DNA from: Bradyrhizobium sp. NDS-1
GTDB taxonomy: Bacteria > Pseudomonadota > Alphaproteobacteria > Rhizobiales > Xanthobacteraceae
Direction of reading: 5' to 3'
Length of the DNA: 64,000 nt
NCBI RefSeq assembly: GCF_032918005.1
Contig: NZ_CP136628.1
Span: forward strand, 1,969,501 to 2,033,500
The translations under genes were made by a program, and so were the position numbers. The notes below the pieces were generated by a model. It was not told where the DNA came from and made no database searches. It saw only the letters and a list, made by a program, of their open reading frames with translations. Position 1 is the stretch's first letter, and the number at the start of each line of letters is the position of its first letter. This document shows, piece by piece, positions 17,528-25,319 of this stretch.

Positions 17528-18220
17528 TCAGCTCTTCAGCAGCGGATTGATCTTCTTGGCGAAATCCTCGAACGAGGCTTCGCCCTTGATCTTCTCGCCG
17601 TTGATGAAGAAGGTCGGCGTCGAATCCACCTTCAGCACCTCGCTGGCATATTTCTGGTCGGCGGCGATCTTGTCGAGCAGCGCCTGGTCCTTCAGGCAGG
17701 CTTCGACCTGCTGCTGGGTGAGGCCGGCCTGCTTGCCGATCCGCGTCAGGGTCTCCGTGGTGTTCTTCATCACCCAGTCGTTCTGCTGGCGGAACAGCAT
17801 GTCGGTGACCGCGAAGTATTTCGGCGCGTCGCCATTGGCGATGCAGCGCGACAGCATCGAGCCGGCGGCGGCTTTGATATCGAGCGGGAACTCGCGGAAG
17901 ATGTAACGCACCTTGCCGGTGTCGATGTATTCCTTCTTGAGCTTGGGGAACACCTGCTCGTTGAAGGCCGCGCAGTGCGGGCAGGTCATCGAGGCGTATT
18001 CGGTAATCGTGACGGCGGCATCGTTCGGGCCAAGCGCCATGTCGGGAAGTGACACCGGCTTGGCCACATCGCCTGCGGACTGCGCCATTGCTTCAGGGAT
18101 CATGGCTTCGGAGATGAAGCGCAGAGGAGAGAACCCGGCGACCGCGGCAAGCCCGGTCAGCGACAGCATCGTGGTGAAGGCGCGGCGGGTGATGATCACG
18201 GTCGGCTCCAGATTTGGCAA
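17528..18220 (-). CDS. DsbA family thiol oxidoreductase, exported
   Basis: A 230-residue periplasmic thioredoxin-fold protein. TRRAFTTMLSLTG at residues 11-23 is a probable twin-arginine signal, with cleavage expected near AMAQSAG (44-50). The active site is C80-P-H-C83, the DsbA-type CPHC, and the cis-Pro loop is seen in STPTFFINGEK. It most resembles the DsbA/Com1-like oxidases with a helical insertion. It lies between the DciA-like gene and smc, all on the minus strand, an order common in alphaproteobacteria. Gaps of 112 and 217 nt suggest separate promoters. Confidence 0.88.
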   Translation of the reverse strand: MPNLEPTVIITRRAFTTMLSLTGLAAVAGFSPLRFISEAMIPEAMAQSAGDVAKPVSLPDMALGPNDAAVTITEYASMTCPHCAAFNEQVFPKLKKEYIDTGKVRYIFREFPLDIKAAAGSMLSRCIANGDAPKYFAVTDMLFRQQNDWVMKNTTETLTRIGKQAGLTQQQVEACLKDQALLDKIAADQKYASEVLKVDSTPTFFINGEKIKGEASFEDFAKKINPLLKS

Positions 18221-18332
18221 AAATGTCGCCCCAGGGATCTATCTTTCCCGGGCGGCCTGTCGCTAGCTTGAAACGTCGATTGAGGCAATGGCGAGCGGTC
18301 AGGACAGGTCCAGATTGGCCGCGAAATAAGGC

Positions 18333-18824
18333 TCAATTTCGCTTGATGGCGGCCCCGAGCCGCGCAAGCGCCGTCTTCAGCTCTTCATCTTCGATGTCCC
18401 CCAGGCCCTCGGCTACCTTGGCGACGCTCTTGGGGTCTGGCGGACCGGGGCTCTTCCGGACCCGGGGCCGCGACAGGGGGGCCTGCCGGAAGGCCAGCTT
18501 GCCGACCGCGCTCCAGCCGAAGAAGCGGTTGACCCGCTCCAGGATCACGTCGGCGGAATGCTGGATCTCCAGCGCCATCGGCCCCTCGACCCGCAGCACC
18601 AGCGTCGCCGGCTCCTGCGGCTGGCCCTCCACCGGCCGCGGCCATTGCATCTTCAGCGGCTCGGCATGAGCTGCGATCTCCGGCCCGGCGATCTGCGCCC
18701 ACCGCGTCACCAGCTCGCGCGCCGCAAAGCCCTGCTTGGCATAGGCCTCGGCAAAGACGTCGTTGAGCAGGATGCCGAGCGGCTTGGCGCTGATCGGACC
18801 GGGTTTGGGAGGGAATTTGGACAT
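18333..18824 (-). CDS. DciA/DUF721 family protein
   Basis: A 163-residue protein of the DUF721 family. DciA members of this family help load the replicative helicase DnaB in bacteria lacking DnaC. The central RWAQIAGPEIAAHAEPLKMQ and the LVLRVEGPMALEIQHSADVILERVNRFFGW segments are typical of the KH-like domain. The C-terminal 50 residues are basic and Pro-rich, then acidic, and probably disordered. It is divergent from mutY and upstream of the DsbA-like gene. The helicase-loading role is inferred from family and not visible here. Confidence 0.75.
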   Translation of the reverse strand: MSKFPPKPGPISAKPLGILLNDVFAEAYAKQGFAARELVTRWAQIAGPEIAAHAEPLKMQWPRPVEGQPQEPATLVLRVEGPMALEIQHSADVILERVNRFFGWSAVGKLAFRQAPLSRPRVRKSPGPPDPKSVAKVAEGLGDIEDEELKTALARLGAAIKRN

Positions 18825-18870
18825 GGGCCCTTATAGCACTTCGTCGGGTGGGCCACAGGCCCCGCGGCCC

Positions 18871-18990
18871 GTGATGGCCGGGCTTGTCGCGCCTGCGCGG
18901 CCGAAGCCGCTTCGGCGAGGCGAAGGCCGGCCACGTTCTCCTGCGAAGAAAAGACGTGGATGCCTGCGCCGAGCGCGGGCCTGACGTGGA
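18871..18990. repeat. Probable degenerate palindromic repeat in the dciA/mutY gap
   Basis: The segment contains GATGGCCGGGCTTGTCGC, an inverted GAAGCCGCTTCGGC and GACGTGGA elements of the kind seen in a common intergenic repeat of Bradyrhizobium genomes. The arms are imperfect, so this is a low-confidence call. Confidence 0.35.
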
Positions 18991-19021
18991 GAGATCGGCG
19001 TAACGCCGTTAGGGTGAGAGC

Positions 19022-20140
19022 ATGAGCCCCAAATCTGCCCTCAAGGCCAGGCCGGAACCCGCCCCCTCGAAAGCATCATCGCGCCCGACGCTCCTGCTTG
19101 CCTGGTACGATCGCCACCGCCGCCGATTGCCCTGGCGCGCGGCGCCTGGAGAGGCATCGGATCCTTACCGCGTCTGGCTGTCGGAGATCATGCTCCAGCA
19201 GACCACGGTGAAGGCGGTCGGTCCCTATTTCGAAAAATTCGTGGCGCGCTGGCCTGATGTCGCGGCACTCGGCAACGCCTCGCAGGACGACGTGCTGCGG
19301 ATGTGGGCCGGGCTCGGCTATTATTCGCGTGCGCGCAATCTCTACGCCTGCGCGGTCGCTGTGACGCGCGAGCATGGCGGCAGCTTTCCCGATACGGAGG
19401 AGGGGCTGCGTGCGCTGCCGGGCATCGGGCCCTACACGGCGGCGGCGATCGCGGCGATCGCCTTCGATCGCCACACCATGCCGGTCGACGGCAATATCGA
19501 GCGCGTGGTGTCGCGGCTCTTTGCGGTTGAAGATGAACTCCCGCAGGCGAAACCTTTGATCCAGCAACTGGCGGCGACGCTGCTTGCAAACTCCCGCGCC
19601 GGCGACAGCGCGCAGGCGCTGATGGATCTCGGCGCCTCGATCTGCACGCCGAAAAAGCCGGCCTGCTCGCTGTGTCCGCTGAGCGAGGATTGCACGGCGC
19701 GGCTGCAGGGCACGCAGGAGAGCTTTCCGCGCAAGGCGCCGAAGAAGAGTGGCACGCTGCGGCGCGGCGCCGCCTTTGTCGTCACACGCGGCGGCGAGCT
19801 GCTCGTGCGCAGCCGTCCCGAAAAGGGGCTGCTCGGCGGCATGACGGAAGTGCCGGGCTCGGACTGGCTCGCCGGCCAAGACGACGCGACGGCGAAGCGG
19901 CAGGCGCCCGCGCTGAAGGGATTGTCACGCTGGCAGCGCAAGGTGGGCGTCGTCACCCACGTGTTCACGCATTTTCCGCTGGAGCTGGTGGTCTATACGG
20001 CGAAGGCGGAGGCGGGCATGGGCGCGCCGGAGGGCATGCGGTGGGTGCCGACCGCGACCCTTGCCGGTGAAGCACTGCCCAACGTCATGCGGAAGGTGAT
20101 CGCGCACGCGCTGGACCTGTCGCCGGGGCGATCCTCCTGA
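19022..20140 (+). CDS. mutY: A/G-specific adenine DNA glycosylase
   Basis: MutY removes adenine mispaired with 8-oxoguanine. The 372-residue protein has the catalytic E55 in LSEIMLQQT, the helix-hairpin-helix LPGIGPYTA (132-140), the catalytic D156 in VDGN and the 4Fe-4S cysteines C208, C215, C218 and C224 (spacing C-X6-C-X2-C-X5-C). The C-terminal NUDIX-like 8-oxoG recognition domain runs from about 240 to 360. It is divergent from dciA. The N-terminal 20 residues before the conserved domain are poorly conserved, so the true start could be slightly downstream. Confidence 0.96.
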   Translation: MSPKSALKARPEPAPSKASSRPTLLLAWYDRHRRRLPWRAAPGEASDPYRVWLSEIMLQQTTVKAVGPYFEKFVARWPDVAALGNASQDDVLRMWAGLGYYSRARNLYACAVAVTREHGGSFPDTEEGLRALPGIGPYTAAAIAAIAFDRHTMPVDGNIERVVSRLFAVEDELPQAKPLIQQLAATLLANSRAGDSAQALMDLGASICTPKKPACSLCPLSEDCTARLQGTQESFPRKAPKKSGTLRRGAAFVVTRGGELLVRSRPEKGLLGGMTEVPGSDWLAGQDDATAKRQAPALKGLSRWQRKVGVVTHVFTHFPLELVVYTAKAEAGMGAPEGMRWVPTATLAGEALPNVMRKVIAHALDLSPGRSS

Positions 20141-20191
20141 CAGCACGCTGGCAGCAGCGCTACGCTAGGGCATTGCGAACGGAGGCTGCCA

Positions 20192-20614
20192 ATGGTCAAG
20201 ACCGCGCTCGACAACTTTCCACGGCCGCCCTGCGCCGAATTGCTCGGCTGGCGTCTGCTCGATGCCCGTCCGGAGGAAGGCTGGATCAAGCTCGCCTTCG
20301 AGGGCAAGCCGGAGTTCTGCAATCCGGCCGGCTTCATCCAGGGCGGCATGCTCTCGGCCATGCTCGACGACACCATGGGTCCGGCCGTGCTGGTGATGAG
20401 CGAGGGCCGGCTCTACACCACCACCATCAGCATGACGGTGAACTTCCTCAGTCCCGCCAAGCCCGGGACGATCATTGGCGAAGCGACAGTGACGCAGCTC
20501 GGCAAGACCATTGCGTTCGTCGAGGCGAAGCTGATGGCCGAAGACGGCACGGTGCTGGCAACGGCAAGCGCGAGCGAGCGATTGCTGGAGGCGGCGAGGG
20601 TGGTGGGGAAATAG
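20192..20614 (+). CDS. PaaI family thioesterase (hotdog fold)
   Basis: A 140-residue single-hotdog protein of the PaaI type, which hydrolyses acyl-CoA thioesters. GFIQGGMLSAMLDDTMG matches the helix with the catalytic acidic residue, and ISMTVNFLSPAKPG and ATVTQLGKTIAFVEAKL match the dimer-forming strands. It lies 51 nt after mutY on the same strand; no phenylacetate genes are near, so the acyl substrate cannot be named. The product is of normal length. A palindromic repeat follows. Confidence 0.85.
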   Translation: MVKTALDNFPRPPCAELLGWRLLDARPEEGWIKLAFEGKPEFCNPAGFIQGGMLSAMLDDTMGPAVLVMSEGRLYTTTISMTVNFLSPAKPGTIIGEATVTQLGKTIAFVEAKLMAEDGTVLATASASERLLEAARVVGK

Positions 20615-20621
20615 GCCGCTC

Positions 20622-20783
20622 CTCTTCCCTTCTCCCCTTGCGGGAGAAGGTGGCGCGAAGCGCCGGATGAGGAGTATCTCTCCGCGAACTCTCATCGCGA
20701 GTTGAACGCGGGGAGACATACCCCTCACCCAAGCGAGCTTGTGTTTGCCTGCGTCGCTGCCCTCTCCCACAAGGGGCGAGGGC
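20622..20783. repeat. Palindromic intergenic repeat, CTTCTCCCCTTGCGGGAGAAG family
   Basis: The element starts with a CTTCTCC...GGAGAAG hairpin, contains GCGCGAAGCGC, and ends in CCCTCTCCCACAAGGGGCGAGGG. A close relative is at 34686 and a short one at 37630. It fills the convergent gap between the thioesterase and FAD monooxygenase genes. Confidence 0.8.
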
Positions 20784-20815
20784 GCATCCATGCGCATCCC
20801 GCTTCGTGCGAAATC

Positions 20816-22093
20816 CTAAGCTCCCGCCCGCGCGTCCTTGCTCACGATCGGCGGCTTGGCATTCAGCGCTTCCACCTGGAATCCCGCGACGCGCTTGTAG
20901 TTGGCCGCGATGTCCTCCAGCTCCTTTTGCGACAGCACGTCGGTGACCACCTCAAAGCCGTCGGGCGCGCGTTCCTCGACGAGCTGCATCACCTGCTCGG
21001 GGCCGTTCTTGCGGTTGAGCAGGACGAGGTCGGTGGTGGCGGGCCGGCGCTCGGCCTCATAGGCGAGCAGCGCCGCGGTCGTCGGTCCGTGCGCGAGGAT
21101 CTCGCGGGTGATGGTGCGGGCATCGAGGATCGCCTGCGAGGCGCCGTTCGATCCGATCGGGTACATCGGGTGCGCGGCATCGCCCATCAGCGTGACCTTG
21201 CCAAAGGTCCATCGCGAGACCGGATCGCGGTCCACCAGCGGATATTCGTAGGCGTGCGGGCAGTTCCTGATCAGGCCGGGCACGTCGAGCCAGTCGAACT
21301 GCCAGCTCTCGAACCAGGGCAGAAACTCCTCCAGCCGCGCGGTGCGGTTATAGTCCTCGCGCCGCCACTGATAGGTCGGGGGCATGTGGCGCTCGGCGAC
21401 CCAGTTGATCAGGTGATTGCCGGACGCGTCCGGCGCCTTGCTGATCGGATAGCAGACGAATTTCAGGATCTCGTGCCCGGCCATGATCATGGTGCGGCCG
21501 GTGAGGAAGGCCTTGGACGGCGTGACGCCACGCCAGAGGATGCGGCCGTTCCAGATCGGCGGGCCTTCATTGGGATAGAGCTTTTCGCGCGCGGCGGAAT
21601 GGATGCCGTCGGCGGCGATCAGGATCGCACCGTCGTACGTCCCTGCGGCCTTGCCGGCTGCCCGGTCGATGAAGTCGGCGCGCACGCCATTGGCCGTCTC
21701 GGTCCAACCGGCCAAATGGTGGCTGGTGAGGATGTTGTCGCGGCCGAGTCGCTCGACCGCGGTGTCGAGCAGGAGCTGTTGCAAAGTGCCGCGATGGATC
21801 GAGAATTGCGGCCATTTGTAGCCGGCTTCCAGCCCGCGCGGCTCGCTCCAGATCGGCTTGCCGTGCTTGGAGAAATAGGCGAGCTCGCGTGTGCGGACAC
21901 CGCTGGCGTCCAACTTGTCCATCAGACCGAGCTCGATCAGCTCACGCACCGCATGCGGCAGTACGTTGATGCCGACGCCGAGCGGCTTCAACTCGGCGAC
22001 GCTCTCGAACACTTTTACGGGAACGCCGATTCCGTGCAGGCTGAGCGCGAGCGTCAGCCCGCCGATGCCGCCACCGGCGATGAGTACGGTCAT
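20816..22093 (-). CDS. FAD-dependent monooxygenase (aromatic hydroxylase type)
   Basis: A 425-residue flavoprotein monooxygenase of the p-hydroxybenzoate hydroxylase fold. The N-terminal dinucleotide motif is VLIAGGGIGGLTLAL (3-17). The second FAD motif GDAAHPMYPIGSNGASQAI is near 300, and IAADGIHSAAREK is the family's DG motif. The substrate is not evident. The open frame extends upstream to 22549, but the MTVLIAGGG start at 22093 fits the family and clears the divergent GST promoter. Similar proteins in Bradyrhizobium are annotated as flavin-dependent oxidoreductases. Confidence 0.88.
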   Translation of the reverse strand: MTVLIAGGGIGGLTLALSLHGIGVPVKVFESVAELKPLGVGINVLPHAVRELIELGLMDKLDASGVRTRELAYFSKHGKPIWSEPRGLEAGYKWPQFSIHRGTLQQLLLDTAVERLGRDNILTSHHLAGWTETANGVRADFIDRAAGKAAGTYDGAILIAADGIHSAAREKLYPNEGPPIWNGRILWRGVTPSKAFLTGRTMIMAGHEILKFVCYPISKAPDASGNHLINWVAERHMPPTYQWRREDYNRTARLEEFLPWFESWQFDWLDVPGLIRNCPHAYEYPLVDRDPVSRWTFGKVTLMGDAAHPMYPIGSNGASQAILDARTITREILAHGPTTAALLAYEAERRPATTDLVLLNRKNGPEQVMQLVEERAPDGFEVVTDVLSQKELEDIAANYKRVAGFQVEALNAKPPIVSKDARAGA

Positions 22094-22219
22094 GACAAGA
22101 TCCCCCTCCAATTCACGCGTCTTCGCATAGCAGGGTGGCGGTGGGCAACTGCGAAGAGTTCGCCTATGGACGGCGCGGCGGGGGCCCGTTAACCTCGACT
22201 TTTCCCCATGAGGTCCGCC

Positions 22220-22840
22220 ATGCTCAAGCTCTACTACGCCACCGGCACCTGCGCGCTCGCCACCTACATCACCCTGGAGGAAGCCGGCGCCGACTACACG
22301 GCCGAACGGCTGAGCTTCAAGGACAACCAGCAGACCAGCCCGGACTATCTCGCGATCAACCCGAAGGGCCGCGTGCCGGCGTTGGTGACCGATCGCGGCG
22401 TCCTCACCGAGACGCCGGCGATGCTGGCCTACCTCGCGCAGACGTTTCCCAAGACGAAGCTCGCGCCGCTCGACGATCCCTTCGACTTCGCCCAGGTGCA
22501 ATCGTTCAACTCCTATCTCTGCTCGACCGTGCACATCAACCACGCCCACAAGATGCGCGGCGCGCGCTGGGCGACGCAGGAGAGCTCGTTCGCAGACATG
22601 AAGGCGATGGTGCCGAAGACCATGGCGGCCTGCTTTTCCCTGATCGAACAGAAGATGTTCCGGGGGCCCTGGGTGATGGGCGATCAGTTCACGATCTGCG
22701 ATCCCTATCTCTACACGCTCTCAACCTGGCTCGAAGGCGACAGCGTCGACATCAACGCGACGCCGAAGATCGCCGATCACTTCAAGCGCATGTCCGACCG
22801 CCCCGCCGTGGCAAAGGTAATGGCCGCGCAGAAGGCGTGA
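22220..22840 (+). CDS. Glutathione S-transferase, beta-class-like
   Basis: A 206-residue GST with an N-terminal thioredoxin fold and a C-terminal helical domain. MLKLYYATGTCALATYI places C11 where beta-class GSTs keep their glutathione-binding Cys (C10). NPKGRVPALV has the cis-Pro, and TETPAMLAYLA the gamma-glutamyl binding residues. I start at the ATG at 22220; an ATG four codons earlier (22208) is possible. It is divergent from the FAD monooxygenase gene, which hints at a shared detoxification or aromatic role but does not prove it. Confidence 0.88.
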   Translation: MLKLYYATGTCALATYITLEEAGADYTAERLSFKDNQQTSPDYLAINPKGRVPALVTDRGVLTETPAMLAYLAQTFPKTKLAPLDDPFDFAQVQSFNSYLCSTVHINHAHKMRGARWATQESSFADMKAMVPKTMAACFSLIEQKMFRGPWVMGDQFTICDPYLYTLSTWLEGDSVDINATPKIADHFKRMSDRPAVAKVMAAQKA

Positions 22841-22853
22841 GGGCCCGGCTCTC

Positions 22854-22942
22854 GTAGGGTGGGCAAAGGCGCGCAGCGCCGTGCCCACGATCTCTTTCCG
22901 ATCGCGACAGATGGTGGGCACGCTTCGCTTTGCCCACCCTAC
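22854..22942. repeat. Palindromic intergenic repeat, GTAGGGTGGGCAAAG family
   Basis: The perfect 15-base arms are GTAGGGTGGGCAAAG (22854-22868) and CTTTGCCCACCCTAC (22928-22942). A relative is at 51581 and a short form at 31402. It fills the convergent gap between gst and lysR and overlaps the last 4 bases of the latter. Confidence 0.88.
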
Positions 22943-23856
22943 AAGGTCCTCCGCTTCTCCAACTCGCGCCCCGTCTCCAGCATCAGCCGCCGCAACCAGA
23001 TCGAGCCGGGGTCCATCTGCGCACGGGTGGGATGGAACATGAACTGCTCGTCGATCCCCGGGTCGAGCGGCGGTGTCACTGCAACGAGGCCGAGCTGTTT
23101 CGACAGCGCTGCGATGAGGCGGCGCGGTACGAAGGCGACGAGGTCGGTCCGGGCGGCGACGTGAAGCGCTTCGAGATAGCCTGACACCACCAGCGCGATA
23201 TGGCGCTCGATGCCCTTGGCGCGCAGCCAGGTGTCGATCAAATCCTCGTTGCTGCCGCGAATGATCACGCCGACGTGGCGTGCCGCCAGGAACGTCTCGC
23301 GCCGTTTCAGCTTCGCGCCCATCGGATGGCCGCGCCGCACCGCCAGCGCATCGCTGTCGGTGTAGAGCAATTGGCGGTGGAAGCCCTTGAAGGCATTGCC
23401 GATCGAGATCACGACGTCGATGGTCTGGGCGAACTCGGCGTGGAAAATCGCAGGTCCCCGCCACGGCACCACGTCGATGCGGACATTGGGCGCGGCCCGT
23501 GTCACCTTCTCCATCAAGGGCGGCATCAATAGCTCGACCGCCAGATCCGGCATCATCAGGCGGAATTGCCGCTCGCTGCGTGCCGCATCGAAATCGTCTG
23601 GCGCGAACAGTCCGCGCACCTGGTCGAGCGCCTGGGCGAGCGGCGCGCGCAGGGTCTGCGCCCGCGGCGTCAGCTCCATCCGCGCGCCGGTGCGCACCAG
23701 CAGCGGATCGCCGAAGATGTCGCGCAGGCGCTGCAGCGCGTGGCTCGTCGCCGGTTGCGATAGCCCGATCCGCATGGCGGCACGGCTGACGCTGGCCTCG
23801 CGCAGCAGGGCGTCGAGGGCCGTCAGCAGATTGAGGTCGAGCGAATTCAAATTCAT
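22939..23856 (-). CDS. LysR family transcriptional regulator
   Basis: A 305-residue LysR-type regulator. The winged HTH is at about 4-62 (LNLLTALDALLREASVSRAA, then SQPATSHALQRLRDIFGDPLLVR), and a periplasmic-binding-like effector domain follows from about 90. I use MNLNSLDLN at 23856; MISIRL six codons upstream would place the start inside the inverted repeat that looks like an operator. It is divergent from an NTF2-like gene 91 nt away, the usual LysR target arrangement. The sequence resembles the NodD/NahR-like subgroup, but the effector is not predictable. Confidence 0.9.
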   Translation of the reverse strand: MNLNSLDLNLLTALDALLREASVSRAAMRIGLSQPATSHALQRLRDIFGDPLLVRTGARMELTPRAQTLRAPLAQALDQVRGLFAPDDFDAARSERQFRLMMPDLAVELLMPPLMEKVTRAAPNVRIDVVPWRGPAIFHAEFAQTIDVVISIGNAFKGFHRQLLYTDSDALAVRRGHPMGAKLKRRETFLAARHVGVIIRGSNEDLIDTWLRAKGIERHIALVVSGYLEALHVAARTDLVAFVPRRLIAALSKQLGLVAVTPPLDPGIDEQFMFHPTRAQMDPGSIWLRRLMLETGRELEKRRTL

Positions 23857-23863
23857 CAAACGA

Positions 23864-23883
23864 ATAGATATCATATTCTCTAT
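23864..23883. promoter_or_regulatory. Inverted repeat in the LysR/NTF2 divergent promoter
   Basis: ATAGA, ten bases, then TCTAT in an AT-rich stretch between the two start codons. LysR-type boxes are often interrupted inverted repeats of T-N11-A form; this one fits loosely. It is the most likely site for autoregulation and control of the NTF2-like gene. Confidence 0.45.
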
Positions 23884-23947
23884 CGATTTGAAGAATTATC
23901 ATCGCGCGGCGATGATCTCCGTGTTCTCACCAAACGGAGATGCCGCC

Positions 23948-24391
23948 ATGAGCGCTGCCGCCAACAAGAAACTGATGCAGGATATTTTCGCCGCCGCCGC
24001 CGATCCCGATCCGGCCGCGCGCGATCGCGCCCTGTTCGCCGCAAGCCTTGCCGAGGATGCCAAATGGGTCGTCACCGGCCAATATTCCTGGTCGCGCACC
24101 TTTTCGGGCAAGGAGGCGATCCTTGGCGATCTGCACGGCTATGTGCGCACCCGCCTGCGCGACCGCACGCGCACGGTCGCGCACCGCTTCATCGCCGACG
24201 GCGACGTGGTCGTCGTGGAGGCCAAGGGCGACAATGTCACGCCTGAGGGCGTGCGCTACGACAATGACTATTGCCTGGTGTTTCGTCTCGCGGACGGCAA
24301 GATCAAGGAAATCCGCGAGTACTGTGACTCGATCCTGACGGAGAGGGCGCTCGGTCCTTTTCCGCAGGCGCCGGAGAGAGCTGCGAGCTGA
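23948..24391 (+). CDS. Nuclear transport factor 2 (SnoaL-like) family protein
   Basis: A 147-residue single-domain protein of the NTF2/SnoaL fold: KKLMQDIFAAAADPDP, AEDAKWVVTGQYSWSRTFSG and the C-terminal VFRLADGKIKEIREYCDS that closes the cone-shaped barrel. Members include isomerases and ketosteroid-type enzymes, but catalytic residues vary and cannot be assigned here. The ATG at 23948 follows GGAGATGCCGCC, a good ribosome site. It is divergent from LysR and probably its target. DUF1127 starts 5 nt after the stop. Confidence 0.8.
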   Translation: MSAAANKKLMQDIFAAAADPDPAARDRALFAASLAEDAKWVVTGQYSWSRTFSGKEAILGDLHGYVRTRLRDRTRTVAHRFIADGDVVVVEAKGDNVTPEGVRYDNDYCLVFRLADGKIKEIREYCDSILTERALGPFPQAPERAAS

Positions 24392-24396
24392 GGAGA

Positions 24397-24609
24397 GTGA
24401 GCACCACCTCCGCCGGCCGGTGTCATCGGGCCGAGCCGGCGAAGGTCATGCGGGCCTGGCAGGCTCTGGTCGAGATGCTCCGGAACAAGCGCGAACGATC
24501 CCGGGCCCGGGCTCAACTCGCTGCGATGACCGACCGGGAGCTTCCGGACTGCGGGATGACCAGGGCCGAGATCACGTACGAGCTGTACAAGCCCCACCGC
24601 CGGACATAG
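24397..24609 (+). CDS. DUF1127 small basic protein
   Basis: A 70-residue Arg-rich protein with the DUF1127 pattern at the C-terminal half: RAQLAAMTDRELPDCGMTRAEI. Short DUF1127 proteins of Rhizobiales have been tied to phosphate and RNA homeostasis, but no activity is assigned to this one. The GTG start at 24397 overlaps a GAGGAG ribosome site right after the NTF2 stop, so the pair is probably one transcript. A strong terminator follows 42 nt downstream. The usual Arg-rich N-terminal helix is partly replaced by TTSAGRCHRAEPAKVMRAWQ. Confidence 0.72.
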   Translation: MSTTSAGRCHRAEPAKVMRAWQALVEMLRNKRERSRARAQLAAMTDRELPDCGMTRAEITYELYKPHRRT

Positions 24610-24650
24610 ACGCGCGTGGGCATGGTCCGTTCGCTGCTCAGATTCTCCAG

Positions 24651-24688
24651 CGCCGGTGGAACCTTTTGGGTTCCGCCGGCGTTTTCTT
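24651..24688 (+). terminator. Rho-independent terminator after DUF1127
   Basis: A 13-bp stem pairs CGCCGGTGGAACC (24651-24663) with GGTTCCGCCGGCG (24669-24681), with one G-U pair, across the loop TTTTG; TTTTCTT follows. It isolates the NTF2/DUF1127 transcript from bphO. Confidence 0.93.
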
Positions 24689-24737
24689 CGCTTCCGGGGC
24701 AATCGCGCCCCCGACACTGCGCGTGTTTGGGAATTTC

Positions 24738-25319
24738 ATGCTGGCTGGGGTTTCGGACGTCTCGACGCAGGTGAACCCGGGCTTCCCTGGACTTCGTGAC
24801 CGACTAAGAGATGCAACCGCAGCTGCGCACCGGGAGCTCGATGCGCAATTGTCGTCATTTGATCTTACCGTTCTGACGGGCTATCGCCGCTTTCTCCAAG
24901 CCAGCGCCGGCGCGCTGCTTCCGCTCGAAGCCGCGCTCGAGGCGGCTGGCGTCGCCAGCATGTTTCCCGACTGGCCGGATCGGTCGCGCAGTGCGGCGAT
25001 CACGGCCGATCTCGGACGGCTCGGCGGCGATGCGACGTCTTCCGTGTCGGTGCCGCCGCTGACGCCCGGTGGCCTGCTCGGGACCATGTATGTGCTGGAG
25101 GGCTCCCGGCTCGGGGCCAAGTTCCTGCTGAAAGAGGTCACGGAGGCCGTCGATCCGCGCATCGGTGCGGCCACCCTCTATCTCCGCCACGGGACAGGCA
25201 AACGGCTCTGGCAAAGCTTCCTGTCGAAGCTCGAAAGCGAGGTCTGCGACGAGGTCGAGGTGATCGCGGCGGCGCGGATGGCGTTCGCCGCGTTTGAGCA
25301 GGCGGCGGATCGCGCATGA
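24738..25319 (+). CDS. bphO: Biliverdin-producing heme oxygenase
   Basis: BphO opens heme to biliverdin IX alpha, CO and iron, and supplies the bilin for the phytochrome encoded next. The 193-residue protein has the helical heme oxygenase fold. TAAAHRELDAQL places the proximal heme His (in AAAHRE), and LLGTMYVLEGSRLGAK is the distal helix with the conserved Gly-rich bend. The ATG at 24738 gives a normal length; the frame is open further upstream but overlaps the terminator. The stop overlaps the bphP start by 4 nt (ATGA), a translationally coupled pair. Confidence 0.93.
   Translation: MLAGVSDVSTQVNPGFPGLRDRLRDATAAAHRELDAQLSSFDLTVLTGYRRFLQASAGALLPLEAALEAAGVASMFPDWPDRSRSAAITADLGRLGGDATSSVSVPPLTPGGLLGTMYVLEGSRLGAKFLLKEVTEAVDPRIGAATLYLRHGTGKRLWQSFLSKLESEVCDEVEVIAAARMAFAAFEQAADRA

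Noticed and set aside
20622..20783. Possible tRNA or CRISPR in the palindromic gaps
   Set aside because: The gaps hold single nested palindromes and no regular spacers, cloverleaf or anticodon arm.
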